Source of the DNA: CAYPHJ01 sp964410485
GTDB taxonomy: Bacteria > Desulfobacterota > Binatia > UBA9968
Assembly: GCA_964410485.1 (NCBI GenBank)
Contig: CAYPHJ010000009.1
Location: 4,279 to 68,278, forward strand
Reading direction: 5' to 3'
Length of the DNA stretch: 64,000 nt
In this document: piece after piece, positions 45,716 through 55,455 of the stretch
Layout of the letters: each line of letters starts with the position of its first letter
How positions within the stretch are numbered: the first letter of the stretch is position 1
Notes under the pieces: generated by a model
The model's database searches: none
What the model was told of the DNA's origin: nothing
The model's input: only the letters and a program-made list of their open reading frames with translations
Program-made: the position numbers and the translations under genes

Positions 45716-45747
45716 TCAACCGCAGAGAACGCAGCGATTACAGAAAA
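45716..45747. repeat. CCGCAGAGAACGCAG-type iterated repeat
   Basis: Degenerate CGCAGAGAACGCAGCGATTA units lie between the convergent cinA-like and pepF genes. This pattern is another iterated intergenic sequence; no gene is seen. Confidence 0.45.
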
Positions 45748-45773
45748 CGGGCAGATCACCAATGATCGGTTAT

Positions 45774-47570
45774 CTATGGCCGTAGAACTGTGGGAAGAAG
45801 ATTCTCCAGGCGGTTCAGGGGTTCTTCCAGGCTTTGAATTCCCTCGATCCAAAACTCCGGCTGCTCTAGATCGCGACCGAGCGTGCGCTTAACCACATTC
45901 TCGGCCGTATCGCTGCCAGCGAGGCGGAGGAACTCTTCATATTTGGGCAAGAAGCCTGGCCCCTCCTTTTTAAACATCGCGAAAAGGCCACGGCTCAAGA
46001 GAAAACCGAAGGTATAGGGGAAATTATAGAAAGTTAGACCGGTGATGTAGAAATGCAATTTGGAAGCCCAGAAGTAAGGATCTTCGCCGCCGCGCGCCAG
46101 CACATCGCCAAAAATGCGACGTTGCGTCTCGACCATTAAGTCTTTGAACCGGCTAACGGTCAACTCACCTTTGTGCCGCTCCTCGTAAAAAAGCTTCTCG
46201 AACTCAAACCGGACCGGAATATCCAGGAGGTAAATCGCACCGTGACCGACTTCGACATCGAGCATCAGGGCGCGCTGGGCATCGCTGGTGGAAGGATCTG
46301 CGGAGAGTCCGTTCATCAGGACCTGTTCGCCGAAGGTCGAGGCAGTTTCGGCCAGCGTCATCGGATAAATGCGCCCATAAGGCCGCACCTCCCGCATGAG
46401 ATAGCCATGAAAGGCGTGACCCGTTTCGTGGGCGAGGGTAAGAACATCGCCCAATGCTTCGTTATATGTCATGAATATTCGGGATTCCTTGCTGAGCATC
46501 GAGCCTGTGCAAAACCCTCCCGGCCGTTTGCCGGAGCGCGGCTCCCAGTCAATCCAGTTTTGATCGACAACCGTTTGAAAGAAGTTGCCGAGAGCCGGGT
46601 AACAACGATCGAAGGCATTTTTGACGAGAGTCCTGCCTTGTTCCCATGAGAGGGAAGCTTGATCCGCCGGGTTCAGCGGCGCACCGAGATCGTACCAATG
46701 GACGGAACTGTCGCCGATGAGCTTCGCTTTCAGCTGCAGAATGCGCCGCGGTATGGCCAGATTTGCAAACAGCGCCTCGAACATGGCATCCAGAGTTTTG
46801 CGCGAAATGGCCGCTTGAAATAGGGCGATATCGAGGAAGTGCTCTATGCCGCGGTGGTGGTTCAGCGTCAAACGCGTGCCGGCAATGGCATTGAGCGCCG
46901 CGGCGGCGACATTTTCGAGCTGTTGCCACGCGCCATTACCGCCGTCGAAAGCAGCCTTTCTCACGCGCCGGTCTGGCTGCTCCATCAGCGAGCGACGCTG
47001 AGAGATGGGCAGACGCTCGCAGTGTCCGTCCGGAAAGACCATGTTAAACTCGAGCTTGGCGGAAAGGGTGTCGTAGAGGCGGCCCCACGCCTGAACCCCG
47101 TCCACCCCAAGGTCGGCCGCCAGGATTTCTTTGTCCGCAGGCATGGCTCGCCGTGCCTCCTCACGCAGCCGTTTAAGATAGTTACCGGCGCCTGAAAGGG
47201 CGGGCCTGGCGAGAAGAGAAGAGAAGGCTTCATCACGCGCAACCTTGATCGCGCGCAGCAGTTCAATTCTTACTTTGGCGAGCTCGGCGCGCAGCTGAGC
47301 CAGCGCAGCCTCCTCTTTCAGGTAGTCTTCATTACACGCGTTCGCGGCGGCAAGACATCCGACGTAAGAGCTAAGGTGTGACATACGTCGCACGAGATCT
47401 TCATTGCGTGCGAGCACTTCTTCCCAGGCGGCGAGCGTGCCGGTATCGAGCGGGCCAAGAGCGGCTGATGTTTCTCGTAGCGAGGAGATATCGCTGCGGA
47501 GCTTTTCCTTGAACCGGAGCATCTCCGGTCCATTGAAGCCAGGAAAATAACTGGTCAGATCCCAGGTCAT
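45774..47570 (-). CDS. pepF: M3-family oligoendopeptidase (PepF type)
   Basis: This 598-residue cytoplasmic zinc metallopeptidase cleaves oligopeptides. The zinc site is LAHETGHAFHG (HExxH), with the third ligand Glu in the downstream TLAETASTFGEQ, and the family segment GGFCTGSMLSKESRIFMTYN before it. The length fits PepF/M3B enzymes. It runs convergent to the cinA-like gene and follows the ornithine-cyclodeaminase-like gene on the same strand after a 224-base gap containing a repeat, so co-transcription is uncertain. Confidence 0.93.
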   Translation of the reverse strand: MTWDLTSYFPGFNGPEMLRFKEKLRSDISSLRETSAALGPLDTGTLAAWEEVLARNEDLVRRMSHLSSYVGCLAAANACNEDYLKEEAALAQLRAELAKVRIELLRAIKVARDEAFSSLLARPALSGAGNYLKRLREEARRAMPADKEILAADLGVDGVQAWGRLYDTLSAKLEFNMVFPDGHCERLPISQRRSLMEQPDRRVRKAAFDGGNGAWQQLENVAAAALNAIAGTRLTLNHHRGIEHFLDIALFQAAISRKTLDAMFEALFANLAIPRRILQLKAKLIGDSSVHWYDLGAPLNPADQASLSWEQGRTLVKNAFDRCYPALGNFFQTVVDQNWIDWEPRSGKRPGGFCTGSMLSKESRIFMTYNEALGDVLTLAHETGHAFHGYLMREVRPYGRIYPMTLAETASTFGEQVLMNGLSADPSTSDAQRALMLDVEVGHGAIYLLDIPVRFEFEKLFYEERHKGELTVSRFKDLMVETQRRIFGDVLARGGEDPYFWASKLHFYITGLTFYNFPYTFGFLLSRGLFAMFKKEGPGFLPKYEEFLRLAGSDTAENVVKRTLGRDLEQPEFWIEGIQSLEEPLNRLENLLPTVLRP

Positions 47571-47626
47571 GACTCTGCTGACCGCGCCAAGAGCGCCAAG
47601 CCCCCAACGTGACGGGTCAAAGCCGT

Positions 47627-47723
47627 TTATCCCGAGCGAATGCGCGGAATCTGGAAAAGATTTCTCCCTTCGGTCGAAATGACAAGCCGTGCTATCCCGA
47701 ACGGAGTGAGGGATCTTGAATCC
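47627..47723. repeat. REP/MITE-like element, diverged copy
   Basis: TATCCCGAGCGAATGCGCGG, GAATCTGGAAAAGATTTCTC and CTTCGGTCGAAATGAC, followed by TATCCCGAACGGAGTGAGGG and ATCTTGAATCC, recall the halves of the element at 2642 and 55831. Here two related units seem to lie side by side. Confidence 0.5.
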
Positions 47724-47794
47724 TTGGCATGCTCTGCGCTCTTTGCGCGAAATACCCTACGGTCTTAATGCGGTTTCCTTCATTCCAATTTCTT

Positions 47795-48772
47795 CTAAAT
47801 GTCAACTTTTGTGCCGGTGCCTTGCTCGAGTGCCTTGCGGTAAACGAGGTCGGCAGCGGCCACATCCTGGATCGCGATACCGACCGACTTGTACAGCGTG
47901 ATTTCGCTGGCGCCGGTGCGCCCGGCTTTCGCGCCAGCCAGGATCTCGCCGATCTCGCCATAGATATCAGCTTCGCTGATCATCTTTTCCGTGATTGCAA
48001 GTAGGATGTCGCCACATTCGGCCATGATCGCTGCGCGCGAATCAACGACAATCATGGCGCGCTGGAGCGTCGCGCCGTCGAGTTCCCTCATATCCGGCCG
48101 ATGCGAACCAACGGCGTTGATGTGGGCGCCGCGCTTCAACCAATCCGCCCGCAGGACGGGCTCCCTGGAGGTGGTTACGGTCACCACTATGTCTGCGTCG
48201 CGAACCGCCATTTCCGCACTCGCGGCCACGTCGATCGGAGCTCTCACTCTGGGCTCCATGTCTCTTTTGATGTTTGCCGCGCTCGTGCCGGAGGGGCTAT
48301 AGATTTGGATCCTGTGAATATTGCGTATCCGGCACAATGCCTCGACATGCGCCCTTGCCTGAACACCCGCGCCGAGAATTGCCAGAACGCCGGCGTCCGA
48401 ATTGGCCAGTCGTTGCGTCGCCATGGCGGAGGCGCAAGCAGTTCGAATGGCAGTGATGTAGCTGCCTTCCATGACGGCAATGATCCTGCCGGTGTCGGCG
48501 CTGAACAACATGATCGACGCGAGAATGGCCGGCAGATTTTGTTTTGGATTGTTCTGGAAAAACGTGACGACCTTCATGCCGAGGGCATTATTTTGCTCTA
48601 AGTAACCAGGCATGCTCGTGATGCGCCCTTGAATTCGCGGCAGTGGCACGACCTGCCGTACCGGCATCACTGCTTTTCCAGTGGAGTATTGAATGTGAGC
48701 CTTTTCTAGCGCGGCGACAAGCTCGGAAATCTCGATGTGCTCACGGACATCGGTTTCGGATAGAACCAGCAT
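47795..48772 (-). CDS. Ornithine cyclodeaminase/mu-crystallin family protein
   Basis: This NAD(P)-binding protein has 325 residues. The Rossmann motif LAILGAGVQARAHVEAL is near 130-146, the substrate region includes MPGYLEQNNALGMKVVTFF, and the active-site-like ECGDILLAI is near 260. The family includes ornithine and alanine dehydrogenases, ketimine reductases and enzymes acting on other N-substituted amino acids, so the true substrate is open. It is divergent from gnd. A terminator-like hairpin lies in its leader (48823-48840). Confidence 0.88.
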   Translation of the reverse strand: MLVLSETDVREHIEISELVAALEKAHIQYSTGKAVMPVRQVVPLPRIQGRITSMPGYLEQNNALGMKVVTFFQNNPKQNLPAILASIMLFSADTGRIIAVMEGSYITAIRTACASAMATQRLANSDAGVLAILGAGVQARAHVEALCRIRNIHRIQIYSPSGTSAANIKRDMEPRVRAPIDVAASAEMAVRDADIVVTVTTSREPVLRADWLKRGAHINAVGSHRPDMRELDGATLQRAMIVVDSRAAIMAECGDILLAITEKMISEADIYGEIGEILAGAKAGRTGASEITLYKSVGIAIQDVAAADLVYRKALEQGTGTKVDI

Positions 48773-48815
48773 ATTCGAAGCATTATCACAAAGTGTAACA
48801 CAATGAACACCTTAA

Positions 48816-48840
48816 AAAGTCTCCCTCTTGCTAAAGAGGG
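48816..48840 (-). promoter_or_regulatory. Terminator-like hairpin in the leader of the cyclodeaminase-like gene
   Basis: On the minus strand CCCTCTT and AAGAGGG form a perfect 7-base-pair stem with a 4-base loop, followed by AGAC and TTTTT. It lies about 45 bases before the ATG at 48772. It could attenuate that gene or stop antisense transcription from the gnd side. Confidence 0.4.
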
Positions 48841-48926
48841 GTATCGAGCTAAATTCAGTGGCAAGGCGTCCGATTTACGGTTGGTCATCCGGAACTGCAA
48901 AGTAGAGAAACACAGGGAGACAAGAA

Positions 48927-50453
48927 ATGGTTGAAAATAGTATTGCGGATGTTGGTTTGGTGGGTTTGGCTGTCATGGGTCAAAACCTTGCTTTGAACAT
49001 GGCAGATCATCGATTCAAGGTGGCTGTCTTTAACCGGACGATACCCGTGATGAAAGAGTTTGTCGCTACGCATCCTGACACGCCTGGTGGTCTCATTGGC
49101 TGCCAGACGTTGCGTGAGCTCCTCGCTGCAGTGAAAAAACCACGCAGGATTGTTATCCTTGTTCAAGCCGGCGCTGCCGTCGATGCGGTGACCAAGCAAC
49201 TCATCGAAGCTGGGCTGGACAAAGATGATCTGGTCGTGGATTGCGGCAACAGCCAGTGGACCGATACGATTCGCCGCGAAGGAGAGTATTCCACTCGATG
49301 CCGCTTTTTCGGCTCGGGCGTTTCCGGTGGTGAGTTGGGCGCCCGTTTCGGTCCATCGCTCATGGCAGGTGGAGACGCGCGTGCCTGGCAATACCTGGAG
49401 CCGATCTGGAACGCCATCGCCGCCAAAGTCGACGAGAAGACGGGCAAACCAATCGAAAACGCCACCCCGGCAAAGCCGGTCGAAGGGGGAGTGCCTTGTG
49501 CGGCCTATATCGGTGAGAACGGAGCGGGCCATTATGTGAAGATGATCCATAACGGCATCGAATATATTGACATGCAGCTTATCGGTGAAGCTTATTTTTT
49601 GCTGCGTGATCTGTTGCATCTTGGACCCGGCGAGCTGTCGGGGATTTTCGATGGGTGGAACGAAGGCGATCTGGACTCTTATCTGATTCAGATCACGGCA
49701 GACATTTTGAAGCAACGCGATCCGCGCAACTCGGAGGAGTTCCTCGTCGATCATATTCTCGACAGCGCTCAGCAAAAAGGAACGGGCAAGTGGACGAGCA
49801 TCAATGCTCTCGATTTGGGAATACCCGCGAACTCGATTGCGGAGGCGGTTTTCGCGCGCTGCCTTAGCGCTCTCAAATCAGAGCGGGTGGCGGCCTCGAA
49901 ACAGCTTACCGGGCCTGAGTATCAATACGGCGGCGATCATAATGAACTCATCAGAGCTGTTCATGATGCGTTGTACTGCTCGAAAATCTGTGCCTACGCG
50001 CAAGGATTTCAGCTGATGCTGGCTGCCGAAACAGAGTATGGCTGGGAACTCGATTTCGGCACGATTGCCGGTATCTGGCGCGGCGGCTGCATCATCCGGG
50101 CGCGCTTTCTCCAAAAAATCATGGATGCCTACGCAAGCGATGCTAATCTTGCCAATCTACTACTAGACCCGTATTTCAAGGAGCAAATTCATAAAAACCA
50201 GGCGCATTGGCGTCAGGTGGCCGCGCTCGCGGCGCAAGCCGGTATTGCGGCTCCGGCCTTCATGTCGGCGCTGGCATATTACGATGGCTACCGCGCCGTT
50301 CGGCTGCCAGCGAACCTGTTGCAGGCGCAGCGCGATTATTTTGGCGCGCACACTTACGAGCGCACCGATGAAGACCGCGGCGTTGCTTTCCATCTGGAAT
50401 GGGCGAAACCGGATCGATCCGAACGACGGGTCGCGAAAGCTGCTGTCAAGTGA
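48927..50453 (+). CDS. gnd: 6-phosphogluconate dehydrogenase, decarboxylating
   Basis: This enzyme of the oxidative pentose phosphate pathway converts 6-phosphogluconate to ribulose 5-phosphate with NADP. The 508-residue protein shows GLVGLAVMGQNLALNMADH (NADP site), VDCGNSQWTDTIRR, GSGVSGGELGARFGPSLMAG (substrate site) and GHYVKMIHNGIEYIDMQLIG (catalytic Lys and His). It is about 35 residues longer than the E. coli enzyme, mostly at the C-terminus. A weak AGGGAGAC precedes ATG 48927. PspC follows 14 bases downstream. Confidence 0.95.
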   Translation: MVENSIADVGLVGLAVMGQNLALNMADHRFKVAVFNRTIPVMKEFVATHPDTPGGLIGCQTLRELLAAVKKPRRIVILVQAGAAVDAVTKQLIEAGLDKDDLVVDCGNSQWTDTIRREGEYSTRCRFFGSGVSGGELGARFGPSLMAGGDARAWQYLEPIWNAIAAKVDEKTGKPIENATPAKPVEGGVPCAAYIGENGAGHYVKMIHNGIEYIDMQLIGEAYFLLRDLLHLGPGELSGIFDGWNEGDLDSYLIQITADILKQRDPRNSEEFLVDHILDSAQQKGTGKWTSINALDLGIPANSIAEAVFARCLSALKSERVAASKQLTGPEYQYGGDHNELIRAVHDALYCSKICAYAQGFQLMLAAETEYGWELDFGTIAGIWRGGCIIRARFLQKIMDAYASDANLANLLLDPYFKEQIHKNQAHWRQVAALAAQAGIAAPAFMSALAYYDGYRAVRLPANLLQAQRDYFGAHTYERTDEDRGVAFHLEWAKPDRSERRVAKAAVK

Positions 50454-50466
50454 GGAGATGGGCTCT

Positions 50467-50715
50467 ATGGCGGAGCGAAATGAGTTTTGGGACAACGTTA
50501 GAAACCTGAAAAAATCCGCAACAGACAAGAAAATAGCGGGCGTTTGCGGAGGCTTGGGAGAACATACTCCAGTGCCCGCCTGGCTGTGGCGGGCACTCTT
50601 TTTGATCTTGATCTTTGCTGGAGGGACGGGGATTATCGCGTACGTCGTCCTTTGGATCTGTATGCCGGCGCCAGAGACTCAGCAAAGACCCGAAGCCGCA
50701 GACCGGGATGTTTAG
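50467..50715 (+). CDS. PspC-domain membrane protein
   Basis: This 82-residue protein has the PspC fold: a basic start (KKIAGVCGGLGEHTPVPAWL) followed by one membrane segment (LWRALFLILIFAGGTGIIAYVVLWICM). PspC-like proteins respond to membrane stress. ATG 50467 is preferred because GAGGAG lies 9 bases upstream; an ATG at 50458 abuts that site. It lies 14 bases after gnd and probably shares its transcript. Confidence 0.85.
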   Translation: MAERNEFWDNVRNLKKSATDKKIAGVCGGLGEHTPVPAWLWRALFLILIFAGGTGIIAYVVLWICMPAPETQQRPEAADRDV

Positions 50716-50767
50716 CGGGTCGCCGGGCTCGCAAGTGGACTCCCGCAATAAGAGATTTACTTTAGCT

Positions 50768-50935
50768 ATGGAGTACGATCCGATCAAAGGAAAAGTTCGA
50801 GACGAAAGCTCGACTGTGCCGTGTCCCTGTAAACACCCCAGTCACGGGCCGGACGGTTGCGGCAAACTGATGGATGCGGACGCGCAACAATGCCCGGCTT
50901 GCGAAGATCACGTCCCCTACACGGATATCGCTTAG
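50768..50935 (+). CDS. Small cysteine-rich protein (putative zinc ribbon)
   Basis: This 55-residue acidic protein has Cys pairs and His residues (PCPCKHPSHGPDGCG and QQCPACEDHVPYTD), which suggest a zinc-binding knuckle. No named family is recognised. It follows the PspC gene by 52 bases on the same strand with a weak ribosome site, so it is supported mainly by composition and position and could still be a chance frame. Confidence 0.5.
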   Translation: MEYDPIKGKVRDESSTVPCPCKHPSHGPDGCGKLMDADAQQCPACEDHVPYTDIA

Positions 50936-51077
50936 AGCCGTGTTCAAGCGTTTGAACGAACGGACTCAATCCCGCTTATTTTTAGCAGCGATCTAATGGT
51001 GTTATATTGAAGCCTTGCGGCTTTTCGAAGCGAGATGGTGACCTGACTTATTTCTCGCCGGCCAGATGGTAAATCCG

Positions 51078-51110
51078 TGCCCGTCTCTAATAGACGGGGG
51101 CAGATTTTTC
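51078..51110 (+). terminator. Probable rho-independent terminator after the gnd-pspC genes
   Basis: TGCCCGTCT (51078-51086) pairs with AGACGGG (51092-51098), extended by GGCA after a small bulge, and is followed by GATTTTTC. It lies about 140 bases after the small Cys-rich gene and before the RND operon. The rest of the 288-base gap shows no gene. Confidence 0.5.
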
Positions 51111-51223
51111 CGATCAATCGCTGCTTAGCAATAGTGTCTTTCAGCGTCTCTCCCCACGCGGGTGAACGCAAAAGTTCTGGTATATTAATTTGAGCAGCCC
51201 TGCTGACTCTCGAAGCGTTGCGA

Positions 51224-52375
51224 ATGGATAGAACAGAAGATCTGGCCCCAATCAATGGGCCTAAGCGCCACTTACGCTCGCGCTGGTTATTCGTGCTTGT
51301 GCTCGTCGCCCTTGTGGTGGTTGTACTCCTTGTGCTGGCGCGCTGGGAGCGCGGCGCGCCCGAACCCGCCCGCCAGGGGCCCCAGCCGGTCGCCGTGCAA
51401 ACTACGACAGTGCGCGGTGAGACGCTCGCGGAGAGGGTGCGGGGCATAGGTACGTTGCGGGCCTCCAATATGGTGGTCGTCAGACCGGAGATTGCCGGAG
51501 TCGTTCGGACGATTGGCTTTGTCGAGGGGACCGCGGTTAAACAGGGTCAGGTGTTGTTCGAGCTGGATGAAGAAACATTGGTAAGACAACTGGCGTCGCG
51601 ACGGGCCGCTCTGCGAGCGGCCGAAGCGAGCCTGGAGGACACAAAACGTACGCTAGATCGCCAGCAGCAGCTTTGGGATCGAGAACTCATCGCCCGGGCT
51701 GAGCTCGACCAGGCCCGCACTGACTTGGAGTTGAGACATGCGGAGGTCGATCGGCTCCGCGCGGAATTGGCAGTGGTGGAGTCGCAGCGGCGCGAGACGC
51801 GGGTCAGAGCACCGTTCGCAGGTGTCATCTCGGAACGCCGGGTCGATATAGGCGCTTACGTTACATCGGGCCAGGAACTCGCTACTGTATATCAAATGGA
51901 GCCCTTGGAACTGGAGTTCTATTTATCGGAGCGCCATCTCGGACAGCTCCGCCAGGGCCAGGAGGTTGTGGTCACGATCGCAGCGTATCCCGACCGGCCG
52001 TTTCGGGGTCGAGTCGATTTCGTTGCCCCCGCGGTGCGTGAAGCGACGCGTGACTTCCTGGTGAAGGCCACCATTCCAAATTCCGATGGTCTGCTCAAGC
52101 CGGGCGCGTTTGCAACTGCGCTGGTGACGGTGGATGTCCGAGAAGCGCGGCCGGTCGTCCCCGAGGAAGCGCTGGTTGCCACGCGGCTTGGTTATCTTGT
52201 TTTTATCGTTGAGGAGGGCAGTGCGCGCGCGCGCGAAGTGCGCGTCGGATTGCGCCAGGACGGCATGGTGGAAATCGTTGAAGGGCTTCAGATCGGCGAT
52301 CGTGTGGTACGCTCCGGCCATCTACGTCTAAGCGGTGGAGAAGCGGTTCGAGAGATGGAGGGCGGTCAGCCATGA
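51224..52375 (+). CDS. RND efflux periplasmic adaptor (membrane fusion protein)
   Basis: This 383-residue adaptor of an RND pump has an N-terminal membrane anchor (about 22-42), then a lipoyl half (about 75-110), a coiled-coil hairpin (about 112-185) and a beta-barrel domain (GVISERRVDIGAYVTSGQEL; late PVVPEEALVATRLG). It belongs to the MdtA/AcrA group. ATG 51224 is used; a TTG at 51218 is also in frame. It overlaps the pump gene by 4 bases. No outer-membrane channel gene follows, so a TolC-like partner must be elsewhere. Confidence 0.92.
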   Translation: MDRTEDLAPINGPKRHLRSRWLFVLVLVALVVVVLLVLARWERGAPEPARQGPQPVAVQTTTVRGETLAERVRGIGTLRASNMVVVRPEIAGVVRTIGFVEGTAVKQGQVLFELDEETLVRQLASRRAALRAAEASLEDTKRTLDRQQQLWDRELIARAELDQARTDLELRHAEVDRLRAELAVVESQRRETRVRAPFAGVISERRVDIGAYVTSGQELATVYQMEPLELEFYLSERHLGQLRQGQEVVVTIAAYPDRPFRGRVDFVAPAVREATRDFLVKATIPNSDGLLKPGAFATALVTVDVREARPVVPEEALVATRLGYLVFIVEEGSARAREVRVGLRQDGMVEIVEGLQIGDRVVRSGHLRLSGGEAVREMEGGQP

Positions 52376-55300
52376 TCTGGAACTTTTGCATCCGCCGTCC
52401 GGTACTCACGATCGTGATGTTCGTGGTGCTCGGCATTTTCGGCATTTATGGGTTCTTACAGATGCCTGTTCAGGAAAACCCGGACGTCGACTTCCCCATC
52501 GTCAGCGTGAACGTGGTACTTCCAGGGGCCGCTCCTGCCGTGGTGGAGTTGGAGATCATTGAGCCGCTCGAAGCAGAAATCAACACCATCGAGGGGCTGC
52601 GCCGGCTGACGTCATCCGCGCGCCAGGAGGTCGCTACCATCGTCGCTGAGTTTGAGTTGTGGCGTAATATCGATCTGGCGACCCAAGACGTGCGCGACGC
52701 CGTCGAGCGCGCCCGGCGGCTTCTGCCCCAGGATGCTGAATCTCCAATTGTTCGGAAGCTGGAGCCGGACGCGCAGCCGATCATGTGGATTGCACTGACG
52801 GGTGACGAGCGCTGGGACGACGTGCGTCTCACGGACTACGCGGAAAATGTACTCCGGCAGCAACTCGAAACGGTGCGCGGGGTGGGGCAGATCCGGATTG
52901 GCGGGCGGCGCCTGTATGCGGTCCGCGTGCGCCTCGATATGGAACGGCTGGCCGCCTATCAGCTCACGGTCCACGACGTCGTGCGGACCATCCAGCAGAG
53001 TAATGTGGATATTCCCGCCGGCCGCGTGGAAGGAGCGCGACGCGAGTTCACTATCCAGACGCGCGGACGATTCGCCAACGCCGCGCCGTTCAACGATCTC
53101 ATCGTCGCGCACCGTGACGGCGGGCCGGTAAGGTTGGCGGACGTGGGAAAAGCGGTCGATGACGTCCGCGACGATCGCCAGGTCGCCAGATTTCACGGCG
53201 AGACGGCGGTCGGGCTGGGTGTCGTGAGGCAGGCCGACGCCAATGTAGTGGACCTAACGCGCACTCTGCGCAACCGGCTGGCGGCGATCGCAGGCGCTTT
53301 TCCGCCGGGGCTCACCTACCACATCAGCACGGACGCGTCGGAATATGTTCAGGAGAATATCGACGATCTGCTGCTTACCCTGGTTCTGGCCACGCTCCTG
53401 GTACTGCTGGTGGTTCTGGCGTTCCTGCGTAGCGCGCGCGGTACGCTCGTGACAATGACGGCCATCCCGACGTCGCTCCTGATCGGCTTGGCCTTGATGC
53501 ATGTGCTCGGGTTTAGCATCAATGTGCTGACGATGCTGGCTTTGATTCTGGTCATTGGCATCGTCATTGACGATGCGATCGTTGTTCTCGAGCGCTCCTA
53601 TCTCCACTTGGAACAAGGGGCGGAGCGAGAGCCGGCCGCCAGGGTCGGCGCCACCGAGATGGCCTTCCCGGCCATTGCCAATACCCTCGCTCTAGCCGCC
53701 GTGTTCATCCCGGTCGCTTTTGCCGGTGGCATGGTGGGGCGATTTTTCCTCGAGTTCGGCATTACCGTAGCGGCCACCGTCTTCGCCTCTACTCTGGTGG
53801 CCCTGACGCTTACACCCATGCTCTGCTCCCGTGTACTTCGCCTGCCGGAGCGCCGCGGCCGGCTTTTCCAGTCATCTGAGCGTGCGTGGCAACAGATTGA
53901 AAGCGCTTATGCCAGCGTTCTCGACGCAGCGTTTCGCCATCGCGGGCTCACCGTGCTTATCGGCGCGATCGCCTTCGGCTTCGGCCTGCTTGCGCTCGCC
54001 AACATTCCCGGTGAGTTCGCGGGCCAGGAGGACCGCTCGAGTTTTATGTTGATCTTCGAAACTCCGCAGGGCGCTACGTTCAGAGAGACCGATCGCCTGG
54101 CGCGGCAGATCGAGACCGTGTTAGCCAATACACCCGAGGTTCGCCACCAGTTCCTTGCGATTGGCTTGGCCCAGGCTGGGCCGGGAGAGCCTAACCGGGG
54201 TTTGGCATTTGTTCGATTAACGCCGTGGCAGGAGCGCGACCGCCACCAGATCGACATCATGCAAGCGCTGCGTCAACGTTTTGATGAGATTCCCGATGGG
54301 CGGGTGTTTGTCACTGCGCTGACTCCCGGTGGGTTCGGCGGCGCGCCGGTCGAGGTCGTGCTGAAGCACCCCAGCATCGACGAGCTGGCCCGGCAGCAGG
54401 AGGCGGTGATGGCGTGGATGCGAGCGCAGCCGCAATGGTATGTGGGTGTCCGGACCAACCTGGAATTAAATGCGCCCCAGGTGGAGTTGACTCTCCATCG
54501 CGATAAGGCGGCCGAAATGGGCATTTCTCTCGCCGAGATTTCCACTGGCTTGCAGTTTTTATTCGGTACACCGGCAATCTCCAAGGTGGAGCAAGCCGCT
54601 AATCGCTACGATGTCATTACCGATGTGGTGGGTCGCGGACGGCTCACACCGGCCGCGCTGCGCGACTTTTATCTGCGCACCGCCACAGGAGAGCTGGTGG
54701 CGCTGGAAACACTGGCTTCGGTCGAAGAGACGATTGGTCCGAGCGCGATCCACCGCTTCAACCGCATACGTTCCGCCACAATTTCCGCCAACACCCCGCC
54801 CGGCATCGTGCTTGGCGATGCCGTGGCACGGCTCGAAGATCATCTCCGGCAAACGCTGCCGCCCGGTATGGACTACGAGCTGGCGGGACAGGCACAACTG
54901 TTTGAGGAAGCCTTTTATAACCTGACCATCGTGCTCGTGTTCTCGGTTGTGTTCATCTATCTTGTGCTCGCCGCGCAATTTGAATCTATCCTGTACCCGT
55001 TCACCATCATGACGGCGCTGCCGTTGGCGACCGTCGGTGCCTTCGGCTCAATGTGGGCACTGGGCTTGCCTTTAAACGTGTTCGCCTTTATCGGCATTAT
55101 CATGCTGCTTGGTTTGGTGACCAAGAACGCGATTCTGTTGATCGACTATGCCAACGTTTTGGTCGCTCGCGGACGCACGCCGATGGAAGCAGCCCAGGAA
55201 GCCGGCCGTACGCGCTTTCGCCCCGTGTTAATGACGGCGATCTCAACGGTCTTGGGCATCACGCCGATTGCTTTGGGATTGGGTGCCGGCGGTGAGGCGC

Positions 55301-55455
55301 GCATGCCTCTCGGTGTAGCCGTAGCGAGCGGGCTGTTGAGCTCGACCGCCCTCACGCTCGTGGTGATTCCTGTCGTGTACACTCTGGTCGACGGCTTGCA
55401 AACGAACCTGGTGCGTCGCTGGCGCAAAATGCCCCGCGAGGTCGTTCGGTCATGA
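52372..55455 (+). CDS. RND multidrug-efflux-type permease (AcrB/MdtB-like)
   Basis: This 1027-residue proton-driven transporter has the HAE-1 RND layout: 12 membrane helices and two large periplasmic loops after TM1 and TM7. The paired Asp of TM4 in VIGIVIDDAIVVLE and the Lys-bearing TM10 segment LLGLVTKNAILLIDY are the proton-relay sites. The start CIRRPVLTIVMFVVLG is typical. Substrates cannot be predicted. It overlaps the adaptor upstream and the small protein downstream by 4 bases each. Confidence 0.95.
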   Translation: MIWNFCIRRPVLTIVMFVVLGIFGIYGFLQMPVQENPDVDFPIVSVNVVLPGAAPAVVELEIIEPLEAEINTIEGLRRLTSSARQEVATIVAEFELWRNIDLATQDVRDAVERARRLLPQDAESPIVRKLEPDAQPIMWIALTGDERWDDVRLTDYAENVLRQQLETVRGVGQIRIGGRRLYAVRVRLDMERLAAYQLTVHDVVRTIQQSNVDIPAGRVEGARREFTIQTRGRFANAAPFNDLIVAHRDGGPVRLADVGKAVDDVRDDRQVARFHGETAVGLGVVRQADANVVDLTRTLRNRLAAIAGAFPPGLTYHISTDASEYVQENIDDLLLTLVLATLLVLLVVLAFLRSARGTLVTMTAIPTSLLIGLALMHVLGFSINVLTMLALILVIGIVIDDAIVVLERSYLHLEQGAEREPAARVGATEMAFPAIANTLALAAVFIPVAFAGGMVGRFFLEFGITVAATVFASTLVALTLTPMLCSRVLRLPERRGRLFQSSERAWQQIESAYASVLDAAFRHRGLTVLIGAIAFGFGLLALANIPGEFAGQEDRSSFMLIFETPQGATFRETDRLARQIETVLANTPEVRHQFLAIGLAQAGPGEPNRGLAFVRLTPWQERDRHQIDIMQALRQRFDEIPDGRVFVTALTPGGFGGAPVEVVLKHPSIDELARQQEAVMAWMRAQPQWYVGVRTNLELNAPQVELTLHRDKAAEMGISLAEISTGLQFLFGTPAISKVEQAANRYDVITDVVGRGRLTPAALRDFYLRTATGELVALETLASVEETIGPSAIHRFNRIRSATISANTPPGIVLGDAVARLEDHLRQTLPPGMDYELAGQAQLFEEAFYNLTIVLVFSVVFIYLVLAAQFESILYPFTIMTALPLATVGAFGSMWALGLPLNVFAFIGIIMLLGLVTKNAILLIDYANVLVARGRTPMEAAQEAGRTRFRPVLMTAISTVLGITPIALGLGAGGEARMPLGVAVASGLLSSTALTLVVIPVVYTLVDGLQTNLVRRWRKMPREVVRS

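Noticed and set aside
50944..51468. 174-codon minus-strand frame upstream of the RND operon
   Set aside because: It overlaps the adaptor gene start, has a Thr/Ser/Arg-biased composition and no motif. The gap is better explained by a terminator and promoter region.
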